A DNA stretch of 64,000 nucleotides from Anaerolineaceae bacterium (GCA_002702705.1 PABH01000033.1:1-64000), one strand, 5' to 3'. Positions 17,420 to 25,918 are shown, counted from the stretch's first letter. Translations and numbers: made by a program. Notes: generated by a model from the sequence alone, not told the origin.

Positions 17420-17896
17420 ATGGATACTTTAACAACACTTTTTAGCCACAATCTGTGGGCAAATCTTCGTATATTGGCATGTTGTGCTGAATTAACAACA
17501 GAACAATTGAATGGCACTGTTACCGGTACCTATGGTTCAATTTATGACACTTTACAACATATCGTCACGGCTGAACAATCCTACTTCTCCCGCATCAGTA
17601 CGGGGCAGCGGCTTCACAGAGCGGATGATGCCCCGCCATTAACAATGACTGAAATGGTTGAATCAATCCAGCGTACAGGATCAGGCTTAATTGAATGGGC
17701 AGTAAAAGTGCAAGCTGCGGATATGGTAGAAATCAATTGGGATGGTACGCTGCGTGATGTGCCCAAAACCATCCTTCTCACGCAGGTAATCAACCATGCC
17801 ACTGAACACCGTGCCCAAATCATGGCGATATTAACCCAATTCGGTATCGAGCCACCGGAATTGGATGCCTGGAATTATTTCGATGAAGTGAATTGA
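17420..17896 (+). CDS. DinB-family protein
   Basis: 158 residues, four-helix bundle. The three metal histidines of the DinB/YfiT superfamily appear in place: the LQHIVTAEQ helix and the closing NHATEHRAQIM motif (two His). Members include bacillithiol and mycothiol transferases and damage-inducible proteins of unknown reaction. It directly precedes an SPL-type radical SAM gene, but that gene seems to have its own promoter. Confidence 0.88.
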   Translation: MDTLTTLFSHNLWANLRILACCAELTTEQLNGTVTGTYGSIYDTLQHIVTAEQSYFSRISTGQRLHRADDAPPLTMTEMVESIQRTGSGLIEWAVKVQAADMVEINWDGTLRDVPKTILLTQVINHATEHRAQIMAILTQFGIEPPELDAWNYFDEVN

Positions 17897-17909
17897 TTAA
17901 AAATAGAAC

Positions 17910-17938
17910 TTGTGTTCTTGTTTAAATCGTGTTAATAT
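17910..17938 (+). promoter_or_regulatory. Promoter placing the start site on the ATG of the radical SAM gene
   Basis: TTGTGT at 17910-17915, 17-bp spacer, TAATAT at 17933-17938. The expected transcription start, about 7 nt downstream, coincides with the A of ATG 17945, and no Shine-Dalgarno sequence precedes that ATG, so the mRNA may be leaderless. Confidence 0.5.
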
Positions 17939-17944
17939 ATTCCC

Positions 17945-18820
17945 ATGATCAAAGAAATTCAGGCAAAACAACTGCTTTCTTCCAGCAAAATACCTGATCC
18001 CTGGTTTGGGATTAAATACAATATGAATCTGTATCGCGGCTGCTCGCACCAATGTATCTATTGTGATTCACGCAGTGAGTGTTACCAGATCGAAGATTTC
18101 ACGGATACATTAGTAAAAACAAATGCGTTACAGCTTTTACCGCGGGAGCTTGCCAGTAAACGGGTTAAAGGGGTAATCGGTACCGGCTCCATGAATGATC
18201 CCTATGCTCCGATTGAAAAGAAATATCAATTAACCCGCGGCGCTTTGGAGATCATTGAACAGTTTCGGTTTCCGGTGCATATTTTAACCAAGAGTGATCT
18301 TGTATTACGGGATTTGGATTATATACAAAAGATCAATCAGCACAGCCAGGCTTTAGTATCTTTTACCATTACCACATCGGACGATCAATTGGGTAAAAAA
18401 GTGGAACCAGGAGCACCTTTGGTATCGGCTCGGCTTCAGGCGATAAAGAAGTTAAGTGAAGCAGGCATTGCTACCGGGGTTTTATTAATGCCGGTTTTGC
18501 CGTTCATTGAGGATAACTGGGAAAACATCCGGCAAATTATCGAAATGGCTCATCAGCATGGTGCCTCATATATTCTGGCAAGTTTTGGGATGACGCAGCG
18601 AATAGGTCAGCAAGAATATTATTATCAAAAATTAGATGAGTTATTTCCTGGCGTGCGAATAAAACATCAACAACGTTTTGGAAATGATTATGTTTGTCCG
18701 GCAGTAAACGCAGATATGCTGTCAAAAAAATTTTATAGTTTATGTGAAGACCTTGGAATTTTAACCAAAATTCCATATTACCGGCTGCAGCCTGCGGAGA
18801 AACAACTATCCCTATTTTAA
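17945..18820 (+). CDS. SPL-family radical SAM protein
   Basis: 291 residues. The radical SAM cluster motif is C33-x3-C37-x2-C40 within NLYRGCSHQCIYC, and the following sequence matches the spore photoproduct lyase-like/Rv2578c-type family, which often sits with DNA-repair genes. True SPL function needs further residues that I cannot confirm, and the organism shows no sporulation gene here. No ribosome site is visible; the promoter at 17910-17938 suggests a leaderless message. A terminator follows at 18859-18900. Confidence 0.85.
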   Translation: MIKEIQAKQLLSSSKIPDPWFGIKYNMNLYRGCSHQCIYCDSRSECYQIEDFTDTLVKTNALQLLPRELASKRVKGVIGTGSMNDPYAPIEKKYQLTRGALEIIEQFRFPVHILTKSDLVLRDLDYIQKINQHSQALVSFTITTSDDQLGKKVEPGAPLVSARLQAIKKLSEAGIATGVLLMPVLPFIEDNWENIRQIIEMAHQHGASYILASFGMTQRIGQQEYYYQKLDELFPGVRIKHQQRFGNDYVCPAVNADMLSKKFYSLCEDLGILTKIPYYRLQPAEKQLSLF

Positions 18821-18858
18821 TGACTGGTTTATTGGTTAAGTTATTTTGAAAGAAAGTT

Positions 18859-18900
18859 TTGGGGGTCAAAAAATCGGTGAAACCGATTTTTGACCCCCAA
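18859..18900. terminator. Bidirectional terminator
   Basis: Long stem TTGGGGGTCAAAAAATCGGT (18859-18878) with its complement at 18882-18900, one bulged A, loop GAA. It lies between the convergent radical SAM gene and PilZ gene. Confidence 0.88.
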
Positions 18901-18938
18901 TATTTATTTATCAACCGAACAAATTACCGTGATTTTAA

Positions 18939-19808
18939 CTACTGTTCTTGTTGTTTATCAGCGTTATTAAATTTTGTAATCGCATCGTACATCGTTTTTA
19001 ATTCGCGAATAATCTCTGATTGGCGTTGAGAAATAAAGTTGGTGAGAATTAAGCGTGTACGATCATCCCCATTGATTTTTAATCCAATTCGATACTGGTT
19101 AGAAGAAAGAGATGGGCGAACATTCACAATATTTCCTGTGGTTTTCAGATTAAAAGAATCAATTTTTAAGCTAGATGTATTTTTACGAGGCGTATTGCTG
19201 GAGCGTACGACTTGGGAAATGCGCATTTGTTCACGGCTAAAGCGGGCCATGGGGTTGTATCCGGAATCTAATCCCGAAGTGTTTCTTTTCTCGGTTAGTG
19301 CGGTCTCCGGTAGTTTTAGTGCGACACTCAATTCAGATCCAATTCGAAAATGGCGCGGTGAAAAAAAATTCCGGTCAATGAATAACCCGATTCCGTTTTG
19401 AGAAATATCCGCTAACTCCCCTTGAATAGTAGACATAGCATCTTTCACCTGAAGAACGGCAGAGATTGGTTCATCCGGTTCCACCCGAACTTGACTGCGT
19501 TCACCAATGCCACTTTGCACCGTTTCAAAGCCATATAATATCGCACGCTTTTTTTCCGGATCAACCTTATAAACACGAGCCTTAATCGTGTATTGGAAAT
19601 GGTGACTTTGAATAAAGGTTTCTCGATCCAGAAATAAACATACGGTTTGATATCGATCTGTTTCGACTTCGATATAAGCGCTCTCAATTTTGGTGATCGT
19701 TGCTTCGTTATTAATTGGCAGACCTTTATAGATATTAAGCAGGCGAATATATTGATTATTTTGCGTAATCTTTTGAAATACGCGAATTAATTCATCTTGA
19801 GTAACCAA
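18939..19808 (-). CDS. PilZ-domain protein, putative c-di-GMP receptor
   Basis: 289 residues from a TTG start (an in-frame stop lies a short way upstream and no ATG precedes the conserved part). The N-terminal 100 residues look like a YcgR-type beta domain. The PilZ core has RSQVR at 104-108 and DISQNG at 134-139, the two c-di-GMP-contacting motifs with normal spacing. The region 155-215 is a linker, and a short C-terminal helix follows 250. Likely role: c-di-GMP output to the flagellum or envelope, fitting the motility genes further right. Confidence 0.8.
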   Translation of the reverse strand: MVTQDELIRVFQKITQNNQYIRLLNIYKGLPINNEATITKIESAYIEVETDRYQTVCLFLDRETFIQSHHFQYTIKARVYKVDPEKKRAILYGFETVQSGIGERSQVRVEPDEPISAVLQVKDAMSTIQGELADISQNGIGLFIDRNFFSPRHFRIGSELSVALKLPETALTEKRNTSGLDSGYNPMARFSREQMRISQVVRSSNTPRKNTSSLKIDSFNLKTTGNIVNVRPSLSSNQYRIGLKINGDDRTRLILTNFISQRQSEIIRELKTMYDAITKFNNADKQQEQ

Positions 19809-19986
19809 TCGAGTTTTATTCCATTCTTTATCAGTTTATACCCATAGTATAGCTTATAAAAATCAAAATGTTGAATATTTATATTATTCTTGACGATATC
19901 TTTATCCCGATTTAATATGACTTTTGAATAATATTTAAGTGAAATTCGCAGATCAAGCCAATTTTCACCTTTTTAGTGCACAAGGG

Positions 19987-20014
19987 TTGACAGAGTTATA
20001 AAACGCTGTATAAT
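19987..20014 (+). promoter_or_regulatory. Strong sigma-70-type promoter of the liv operon
   Basis: TTGACA at 19987-19992, 16-bp spacer, TATAAT at 20009-20014: both hexamers match consensus exactly. The start site should fall near 20021, giving a leader of about 350 nt before livK. The stretch 19809-19986 upstream shows no gene. Confidence 0.85.
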
Positions 20015-20044
20015 CAGTCAAAATTTGGTGTTTGAATTGCTGCT

Positions 20045-20158
20045 ATGAATCCCTTTGTTATCGCTCTCATTTACGTTTTTATGATCTGGCATCTCCATAC
20101 CATTAAGAAGATGGAGAACCAGAATTTGGGTATGGCGAGCATAAAAAACAAAAAGTAG
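20045..20158 (+). CDS. Putative leader peptide, rich in Val/Ile/Leu
   Basis: 37 codons, ATG 20045 to TAG 20156-20158. Eight of the residues 5-20 are branched-chain amino acids (V5, I6, L8, I9, V11, I14, L17, I20). The ribosome site is weak (GGTG about 15 nt upstream); a 6-codon GTG reading frame at 20028-20048 overlaps the ATG in ATGA and could couple to it. The coding region contains RNA segments 1 and 2 of the attenuator described separately. An alternative reading is a small single-span membrane protein, but the position before a terminator and a branched-chain amino acid importer favours a control peptide. Confidence 0.6.
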   Translation: MNPFVIALIYVFMIWHLHTIKKMENQNLGMASIKNKK

Positions 20159-20221
20159 CCTGCAAACCGTAAGCATCGTTTTGAAAACAAGCCACCCAAA
20201 GAAAAACGGGTGGTTTTTTTT
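20095..20221 (+). promoter_or_regulatory. Putative transcription attenuator of the liv operon
   Basis: Four segments behave as in classical amino-acid attenuators. Segment 1 (CCATACC, 20095-20101) pairs with segment 2 (GGTATGG, 20129-20135). Segment 2 (20125-20136) can instead pair with segment 3 (20191-20200): TTTGGGT with ACCCAAA and GGC with GCC, with a 2-nt AT bulge. Segment 3 (20189-20197) pairs with segment 4 (20208-20216) as the terminator. Segment 1 covers codons 17-19 of the leader peptide and segment 2 codons 28-31. Stalling on the Ile/Leu/Val codons would free segment 2 for the antiterminator. Confidence 0.65.
20189..20221 (+). terminator. Intrinsic terminator in the liv leader
   Basis: Stem CCACCC (20192-20197) with GGGTGG (20208-20213), extended by a G-U and two A-U pairs, loop of 10 nt, then eight T from 20214 to 20221. 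It lies inside the leader, about 150 nt before livK, so it acts as the off state of the attenuator rather than ending a gene. Confidence 0.88.
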
Positions 20222-20368
20222 AAAACTGAACACCAAAAACTCCTGAATTTTCATAAAAAGAAGGAGGTAATCCTAAAAAATTTCCTGACTCCCAATATTC
20301 ATAATTTTCATATCGTAATTTGAAAAAGTCGCAACCTTAAATTTCCTTAATAGCCAAGGAGGAGAAAA

Positions 20369-21574
20369 ATGAGTAAGAAAGTATTGTTATTTGTATTTAT
20401 TGTTTTAGCCATGGTGATGGCAAGCTGCAGCCCGAAAGCTGCAGGTAGTGGCGTCCCAGCCGTTTGTGAAGAAGACAGCATCGGTTGTGCAAAAATTCCG
20501 GCAGGCTCAACCATAAAATTGGGTATGGGCGCTCCGTTAACGGGTGATTATGCTTCCTTTGGTGTTGATATTTCCCAAGGTGCAACCATCGCTATTATGG
20601 ATGCAGAGCCGATTGGTGATTTTAATTTTGAACTGGTCGCACAGGATACCGGCGGTTCTGGTGAAGGCGGTGCTGCGGTTGCTAACAAATTGGTTACCGA
20701 TGAAACCGTTGTTGCCATTCCTGGTCACATTTTCTCCGGTTCCACAGAAGCTGCCATGCCGATTTATGAAAAAGCCGGCCTGCCCATGCTTTCCCCATCC
20801 GCTACCAACCCACCATTGACCCAACAGGGAACCAGTGTCTTTAATCGGATTGCCTTCACGGATGCAGTGCAAGGTCAATTTGCTGCGGATTATTTATATA
20901 ACAAATTGGGTTTCACCAAAATTGCAGTTATGCATGATGGTGGCGCTTATGGTCAAGGTTTGGCTGACGTAGTTCGTGAAGAGTTTACAAAATTAGGCGG
21001 TGAAGTGGTTGCTTACGAAGCCATTACCCCTGGTGAAGTAGATTACACTGCTACTTTATCTGCAATTGCTGCCAATAATCCCCAAGCGATTTATTTTGGT
21101 GGTTACGTCGCAGAAGGTGTGGTTTTAGCCAATCAGATGGATCAATCAGGTTTAGCTGACGCCGTATTCTTCGGTTGTGATGGCACCTTTGGTTCAGAAT
21201 TCATTGAAAAAACTGGCGCAAGTGGTGAAGGTGCTTATGCAGCTTCCGTTATTCCTCCGGAATCTCAGGCCAAAATCGATTTTGATGCACAGTATTTGAA
21301 AGAATTTGGCGTTGAAGCCGGTTCACTCTCTCCATATACCTGGAGTGGTTACGATGCAGCCGCTGCATTGATTGCACAGGTTCGTGCAGTAGCCGTGTTG
21401 GGTGATGATGGTAATCTCTATGTTCCACGCGGTGCTCTGGTACAGGCCGTACGGAATATTAGTGGCTTCCAAAGTATCACTGGTGATATCACCTGTAACG
21501 AAATTGGTGAATGTAACACCGCTGGACCGACATTCTACATCGTAGAAAACGGAGAATGGGTAGAAGCGAAATAA
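20369..21574 (+). CDS. livK: Branched-chain amino acid ABC transporter substrate-binding lipoprotein
   Basis: 401 residues, Leu/Ile/Val-binding-protein family (type I periplasmic fold). Signal peptide with lipobox ending at Cys20 (VMASC), then the mature domain with GAPLTGDYASFG, the usual first-strand signature. AGGAGG lies 7 nt upstream of the ATG. It delivers ligand to LivHM/LivGF encoded directly downstream. A strong hairpin follows the gene, fitting higher expression of the binding protein. Ligands of this family also include urea and amides, but the leader peptide supports branched-chain amino acids. Confidence 0.93.
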   Translation: MSKKVLLFVFIVLAMVMASCSPKAAGSGVPAVCEEDSIGCAKIPAGSTIKLGMGAPLTGDYASFGVDISQGATIAIMDAEPIGDFNFELVAQDTGGSGEGGAAVANKLVTDETVVAIPGHIFSGSTEAAMPIYEKAGLPMLSPSATNPPLTQQGTSVFNRIAFTDAVQGQFAADYLYNKLGFTKIAVMHDGGAYGQGLADVVREEFTKLGGEVVAYEAITPGEVDYTATLSAIAANNPQAIYFGGYVAEGVVLANQMDQSGLADAVFFGCDGTFGSEFIEKTGASGEGAYAASVIPPESQAKIDFDAQYLKEFGVEAGSLSPYTWSGYDAAAALIAQVRAVAVLGDDGNLYVPRGALVQAVRNISGFQSITGDITCNEIGECNTAGPTFYIVENGEWVEAK

Positions 21575-21596
21575 ATTTCGCAAAATTCGATCTCAA

Positions 21597-21632
21597 AAAA
21601 CAGCGGAAGCGGATTTCCGCTTCCGCTGTTTT
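21597..21632 (+). terminator. Intra-operon terminator after livK
   Basis: 17-bp perfect stem: AAAACAGCGGAAGCGGA (21597-21613) with its complement (21616-21632), followed by an A/T-rich tail. It lies between livK and livH and is likely a partial terminator that raises the ratio of binding protein to permease. Confidence 0.85.
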
Positions 21633-21691
21633 ATTTTGTTATTATCATTCATTATTAATTCATTCCGATAGTAAAAATGTTTGGAGGCAGA

Positions 21692-22798
21692 ATGGAAGGA
21701 ACAAAAAGAAAACGTTCGCTTACATTGCCCCAGAATAAATCCGGTCTTTTTCGGCTCATCGCAGCCGTTGTGGTTTTTGCCCTTTTATTTTGGAGGGTAG
21801 GCGCGGTGGCTACAGTATCGCAGTTTGGGGCAGATACCTGGCTGCGACTTGCTGTTTCCGGTCTTATTCTGGGGGGCATGTATGCACTCATTGCAATTGG
21901 TTATACACTGGTCTATGGTATTTTGTTTATGATCAATTTTGCTCATGGCGAAGTGATGATGATTGGAGCTTTTGGTGGGTATTTTGTTTTTGAAGCATTT
22001 AATGCCATTCCAGTCACCAGCGCAGATGGAACGACCCTGTCTTTATTAAATTCTTATCCGATTTTAGCCGTGTTTTTAGCATTCTTAGTAGGCATGAGCA
22101 TTGCAGCCCTAGCAGGATTTTTATTAGAGAAAATAGCCTACCGTCCACTACGCGGCGCACCCCGTTTGGTTCCATTAATCAGCGCAATTGGTGCTTCGAT
22201 CTTTTTGCAGAATGCAGGCCAGTTATTATTTGGCCCGCAGCGCCGAGAATATATCAATCCCGATTTGCTTACACGGGGTACCGGCTGGGAAATCCCGATC
22301 GGTGAAAGTTCGGTAATGTTAACCTACACGGGCGTATTTTCTTTAGTATTATCCGCTATTTTAATGATTGGTTTATTCGTTTTGGTGCAGCGCACCAAAT
22401 TGGGTAAAGCCATGCGTGCCGTGGCACAAGATAAAAGTACAGCTGCTTTAATGGGTGTAGATGTGGATAAGGTTATCAGCCAAACCTTTGTTATCAGTGG
22501 TTTATTGGCTGGTGCTGCCGGGGTGATGTGGGGTATTCACAATCAATTAATCAATTATTTCACTGGTTTTCTACCTGGAATTAAAGCTTTCACAGCCGCT
22601 GTTTTAGGTGGCATTGGAAATATCCCCGGAGCTATGATTGGTGGGTTGTTCCTTGGTATCGTAGAATCGGTTGGCCCAGCTGCTTTGGGTATTGATTTTC
22701 AATTAAAAGATGTGATCGCATTTTCCATTTTGATTCTGGTATTAATTTTCAGACCATCCGGCATATTAGGTGAAGCATTGGCAGAGGAGAAAGTCTAA
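21692..22798 (+). CDS. livH: Branched-chain amino acid ABC transporter permease LivH
   Basis: 368 residues from ATG 21692, which has GGAGG at 21683-21687; the ATG at 21677 lies before that ribosome site and is less likely. About eight or nine membrane helices. Family motifs are INFAHGEVMMIGA in the first third and the EAA-like loop region FTAAVLGGIGNIPGA near the end, where the ATPase docks. Compared with classical LivH it has a longer basic N-terminus. Its stop overlaps the livM start by one base. Confidence 0.93.
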   Translation: MEGTKRKRSLTLPQNKSGLFRLIAAVVVFALLFWRVGAVATVSQFGADTWLRLAVSGLILGGMYALIAIGYTLVYGILFMINFAHGEVMMIGAFGGYFVFEAFNAIPVTSADGTTLSLLNSYPILAVFLAFLVGMSIAALAGFLLEKIAYRPLRGAPRLVPLISAIGASIFLQNAGQLLFGPQRREYINPDLLTRGTGWEIPIGESSVMLTYTGVFSLVLSAILMIGLFVLVQRTKLGKAMRAVAQDKSTAALMGVDVDKVISQTFVISGLLAGAAGVMWGIHNQLINYFTGFLPGIKAFTAAVLGGIGNIPGAMIGGLFLGIVESVGPAALGIDFQLKDVIAFSILILVLIFRPSGILGEALAEEKV

Positions 22799-24375
22799 TG
22801 AAAACTTCTTTGCAAAATTCAGTTCGTAATGGTGTTGTGTTTGGGGTGGTCATTGTATTTTTAGCATTGATTGGCTTTTTGGTTATTGCAGCCAGTTTAC
22901 TTCAAAAAATGGTTGGCAATCCGGTGGGCCTGACTTCGATGCCTTCTGCGGCCAGTTTATTGGTTTTTTTGGGATTTTTACATCTCTGGAATGGTTGGAG
23001 AGTATCTCATAATAAAGAGGATATCGACACCAATGTTCCCTTAAAAACCCGTATTTTAAGAGGATTAACGGCTGGTGTCACGACCGGTTTGTTTTTATTG
23101 GTCTATGCGCTGGTTGTCGGCACAATTAATGAACGCGGTGTAGATATGCGTGTTTATTTAAGTATGCTTTCCAGTCAATCCATTGATTTTTTCCTGTTTA
23201 ACCAATCACCATTGGTGGGTGGATTAATTCAATTTGGCTTTAGTGCAGCTGCCGCAGTCGTTGGTGCTGTCTTAGCGAAGTTTGCGGACAGCGGCAAAGA
23301 TAAAGTTAAATCCATTCAAAAGGCAGCCGTAGCCTGGTCTGATAAATCCTGGTTAGGTAAAGTTAAGACCAATCCATATGTTAGTTATGTATTGATCGGT
23401 GTGGTTCTTTTACTGCTGGTTTTGGTGCCGCGTCAGTGGGGAGCTTACTGGAACTATATTATGGGTACGGTTGGCATTTATGTGCTGTTGGGTTTGGGAT
23501 TGAATATTATCGTAGGCCTTTCAGGACAGCTGGTACTCGGTTATGTTGCCTTTTTTGCAATTGGTGCTTATTCTTTCGCATTGGTGACTGCTCCTGATCC
23601 GCACAACCTTCAATTTAACTTTTGGATTGCATTGGTAATCGCTGTTCTCGTTTCAGCACTCTCAGGCGTGTTGATCGGTTTGCCGATCTTACGCTTGCGA
23701 GGTGATTATTTGGCAATCGTTACTTTGGGTTTCGGTGAAATCATTCGTATTTTATTAAAAAGCGACTGGTTAAAAGACTTTACCCTTGGTCCGCGTGGTT
23801 TGCGTAATATTGCCGGTCCCACCTTATTTGGGCGGGAGTTTATCGGTGATATTGATTTTATGTATTTGATTATTTTGGCTGTGCTGTTAGCCTTGTTTAT
23901 TGCCAGGCGTGTGCAGGATTCCACGGTGGGGCGGGCATGGTTGGCAATCAGTCAGGATGAAACCGTAGCCCAGGCGACGGGCGTAGACACCTATAAATAT
24001 AAATTGTTAGCATTGGCAATTGGTGCTGCGTTTGCAGGTTTGGGTGGTGCTCTATTTGCTTCGCGAAACCAGTTTACCGGTCCCGAAGACCATGTGTTGA
24101 TGGTTTCCATTAATGTTTTATGTCTGGTAATTGTTGGTGGTATGGGCAGTATTCCCGGCGTAGTATTGGGTGCTTTTGCCTTAAAAGGATTACCGGAGAT
24201 TTTGCGTGAATTGGAAAGTTATCGCTTGTTGGTGTTTGGTGCTTTGTTAGTTGTGATGATGATCTTACGTCCGGAGGGATTGTGGCCTGCAAAACGACCC
24301 AATCTGGAAGTAAAGCAGCCGCCACCAGAGCCCGAGACGGATACCCGCCCGGCAGCGATTGGAGGCGGTTCATGA
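22798..24375 (+). CDS. livM: Branched-chain amino acid ABC transporter permease LivM
   Basis: 525 residues, longer than usual for LivM. The C-terminal 320 residues carry the family core (LNIIVGLSGQLVLGYVAFFAIGAYS, described by its ends only, and the loop GMGSIPGVVLGAF). The N-terminal 200 residues add about five extra hydrophobic segments, more than in the E. coli protein. A Pro/Glu-rich tail ends the protein. The start overlaps livH by one base and the stop overlaps livG in ATGA, so translation is coupled throughout. Confidence 0.92.
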   Translation: MKTSLQNSVRNGVVFGVVIVFLALIGFLVIAASLLQKMVGNPVGLTSMPSAASLLVFLGFLHLWNGWRVSHNKEDIDTNVPLKTRILRGLTAGVTTGLFLLVYALVVGTINERGVDMRVYLSMLSSQSIDFFLFNQSPLVGGLIQFGFSAAAAVVGAVLAKFADSGKDKVKSIQKAAVAWSDKSWLGKVKTNPYVSYVLIGVVLLLLVLVPRQWGAYWNYIMGTVGIYVLLGLGLNIIVGLSGQLVLGYVAFFAIGAYSFALVTAPDPHNLQFNFWIALVIAVLVSALSGVLIGLPILRLRGDYLAIVTLGFGEIIRILLKSDWLKDFTLGPRGLRNIAGPTLFGREFIGDIDFMYLIILAVLLALFIARRVQDSTVGRAWLAISQDETVAQATGVDTYKYKLLALAIGAAFAGLGGALFASRNQFTGPEDHVLMVSINVLCLVIVGGMGSIPGVVLGAFALKGLPEILRELESYRLLVFGALLVVMMILRPEGLWPAKRPNLEVKQPPPEPETDTRPAAIGGGS

Positions 24376-25181
24376 GCAAAGTAATGTTAGAAACCAAACA
24401 AGTTACAAAAATATTCGGTGGATTAACAGCGGTTAACCGTGTGGATCTGGTTATTCCAGAAGGAGCCATTGCCAGTATTATCGGTCCGAATGGTGCAGGA
24501 AAAACCACTTTATTTAACTGTATCTCCGGTTTTTACAACCCTGAATTTGGCGCGGTATTGTTTGACGGAAAATCCATTAAAGGCGTTTTAACCGATAAAA
24601 TCGCGGGGCTGGGCATTTCCCGAACCTACCAAAATATCCGTCTTTTCCAAAACATGACTGCGGTTGAAAACATTATGGTAGGTTTTCAACCCAGATTAAC
24701 ACAGGATTGGTGGGCTGCGATTTTACGGACACCAGGTTATAACAAAGAAGAAAAATTTGTTATTAATGAAGCCAGTAAATTGTTGAAATATGTGGGTTTG
24801 GAAGGTTTGGGTGATCATTTGGCGGTAAACCTACCCTATGGTGCTCAACGTCGATTGGAAATTGCACGTGCCTTAGCCAATAAACCCAAACTGTTGTTGT
24901 TGGATGAACCTACCGCAGGCATGAATCCTCAGGAAACTGACGAGATGAAAGAATTCATCCGGCATGTGCGTGATGACTTAGGAATTACCATTATTTTAAT
25001 TGAACATGATATGCGGGTTGTGATGGATATATCCGATCAAATTTCCGTTCTGGATTATGGTGAAAAAATTGCGGAAGGCACACCGAAAGAGATTCAATCG
25101 AACCCCAGGGTAATTGAAGCATATTTGGGACCGGGTGCAGCCGCATTATCGGAAAAATATCGACGGGAGAAAACAGGATGA
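24372..25181 (+). CDS. livG: Branched-chain amino acid ABC transporter ATP-binding protein LivG
   Basis: 269 residues from ATG 24372, overlapping the livM stop by 4 nt. Walker A GPNGAGKTT at 38-46, a signature region of the LivG type (LPYGAQRRLEIARAL in place of LSGGQ), Walker B LLLLDEPTAG and the switch His in LIEHD. The LivG-specific insertion (QNIRLFQNMTAVENIMVG) is present. Pairs with LivF on the cytoplasmic face of LivHM. Confidence 0.94.
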   Translation: MSKVMLETKQVTKIFGGLTAVNRVDLVIPEGAIASIIGPNGAGKTTLFNCISGFYNPEFGAVLFDGKSIKGVLTDKIAGLGISRTYQNIRLFQNMTAVENIMVGFQPRLTQDWWAAILRTPGYNKEEKFVINEASKLLKYVGLEGLGDHLAVNLPYGAQRRLEIARALANKPKLLLLDEPTAGMNPQETDEMKEFIRHVRDDLGITIILIEHDMRVVMDISDQISVLDYGEKIAEGTPKEIQSNPRVIEAYLGPGAAALSEKYRREKTG

Positions 25182-25888
25182 TGCTGGAAGTAAATGACCT
25201 GAATGTATATTATGGAGCAATCCATGCGCTGAAGGGGGTTTCCTTTCAACTCAAGGAAGGTGAAATTGTTGCATTAATCGGCGCAAATGGTGCGGGTAAA
25301 TCAACTTCACTTAAAGCTGTTTCCAGTCTGGTAAAAGTGCGTTCTGGTGAGATCTTTTATCGTGGTGAGCCATTAACCACTGTGCCGCCCCAAGATGTGG
25401 TTAAAAAGGGGATTATCCATGTTCCTGAGGGAAGAAAGATATTCCCTCGGATGTCTGTGGTGGAAAACCTGGAAATGGGCGCCTATGTTCATGATAATCG
25501 TGATGCATTTGAGACGGATATGGAAGCCATGTTCGAGCGTTTTCCACGGTTAAGAGAACGGCGAAAACAATCCGGTGGAACATTATCTGGTGGTGAACAA
25601 CAAATGCTGGCGATTGCACGCGGTTTGATGGCGCATCCTCAGTTATTATTGTTGGATGAACCTTCCATGGGACTTGCACCGATCATTGTCGAGCAGATTT
25701 TTGATATTATTCGTGATATCAACAAACAAGGCACAACCATTTTATTGGTAGAGCAAAATGCCCAAATGGCGTTATCAATCGCTGATCGTGGTTATGTATT
25801 GGAAACAGGTCGTGTGGTTTTAGAAGGAAAAGCGGACGATTTGATGGAAAACCCGGTTGTGCAAGAAGCCTACTTAGGCGGCCATTAA
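25178..25888 (+). CDS. livF: Branched-chain amino acid ABC transporter ATP-binding protein LivF
   Basis: 236 residues, normal LivF length. Walker A GANGAGKST at 35-43, HVPEGRKIFPRMSVVENL block, signature LSGGEQQML, Walker B LLLLDEPSMGLAP. Start overlaps livG by 4 nt. Last gene of the operon; a terminator follows at 25919-25953. Confidence 0.95.
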   Translation: MMLEVNDLNVYYGAIHALKGVSFQLKEGEIVALIGANGAGKSTSLKAVSSLVKVRSGEIFYRGEPLTTVPPQDVVKKGIIHVPEGRKIFPRMSVVENLEMGAYVHDNRDAFETDMEAMFERFPRLRERRKQSGGTLSGGEQQMLAIARGLMAHPQLLLLDEPSMGLAPIIVEQIFDIIRDINKQGTTILLVEQNAQMALSIADRGYVLETGRVVLEGKADDLMENPVVQEAYLGGH

Positions 25889-25918
25889 AGGCAGATAAAA
25901 AACGAAAAGTTTTAAATA

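Noticed and set aside
20021-20368. Known riboswitch or T-box in the liv leader
   Set aside because: I looked for c-di-GMP (GEMM), guanidine (ykkC) and T-box hallmarks and saw none; the leader peptide with alternative hairpins explains the layout better.
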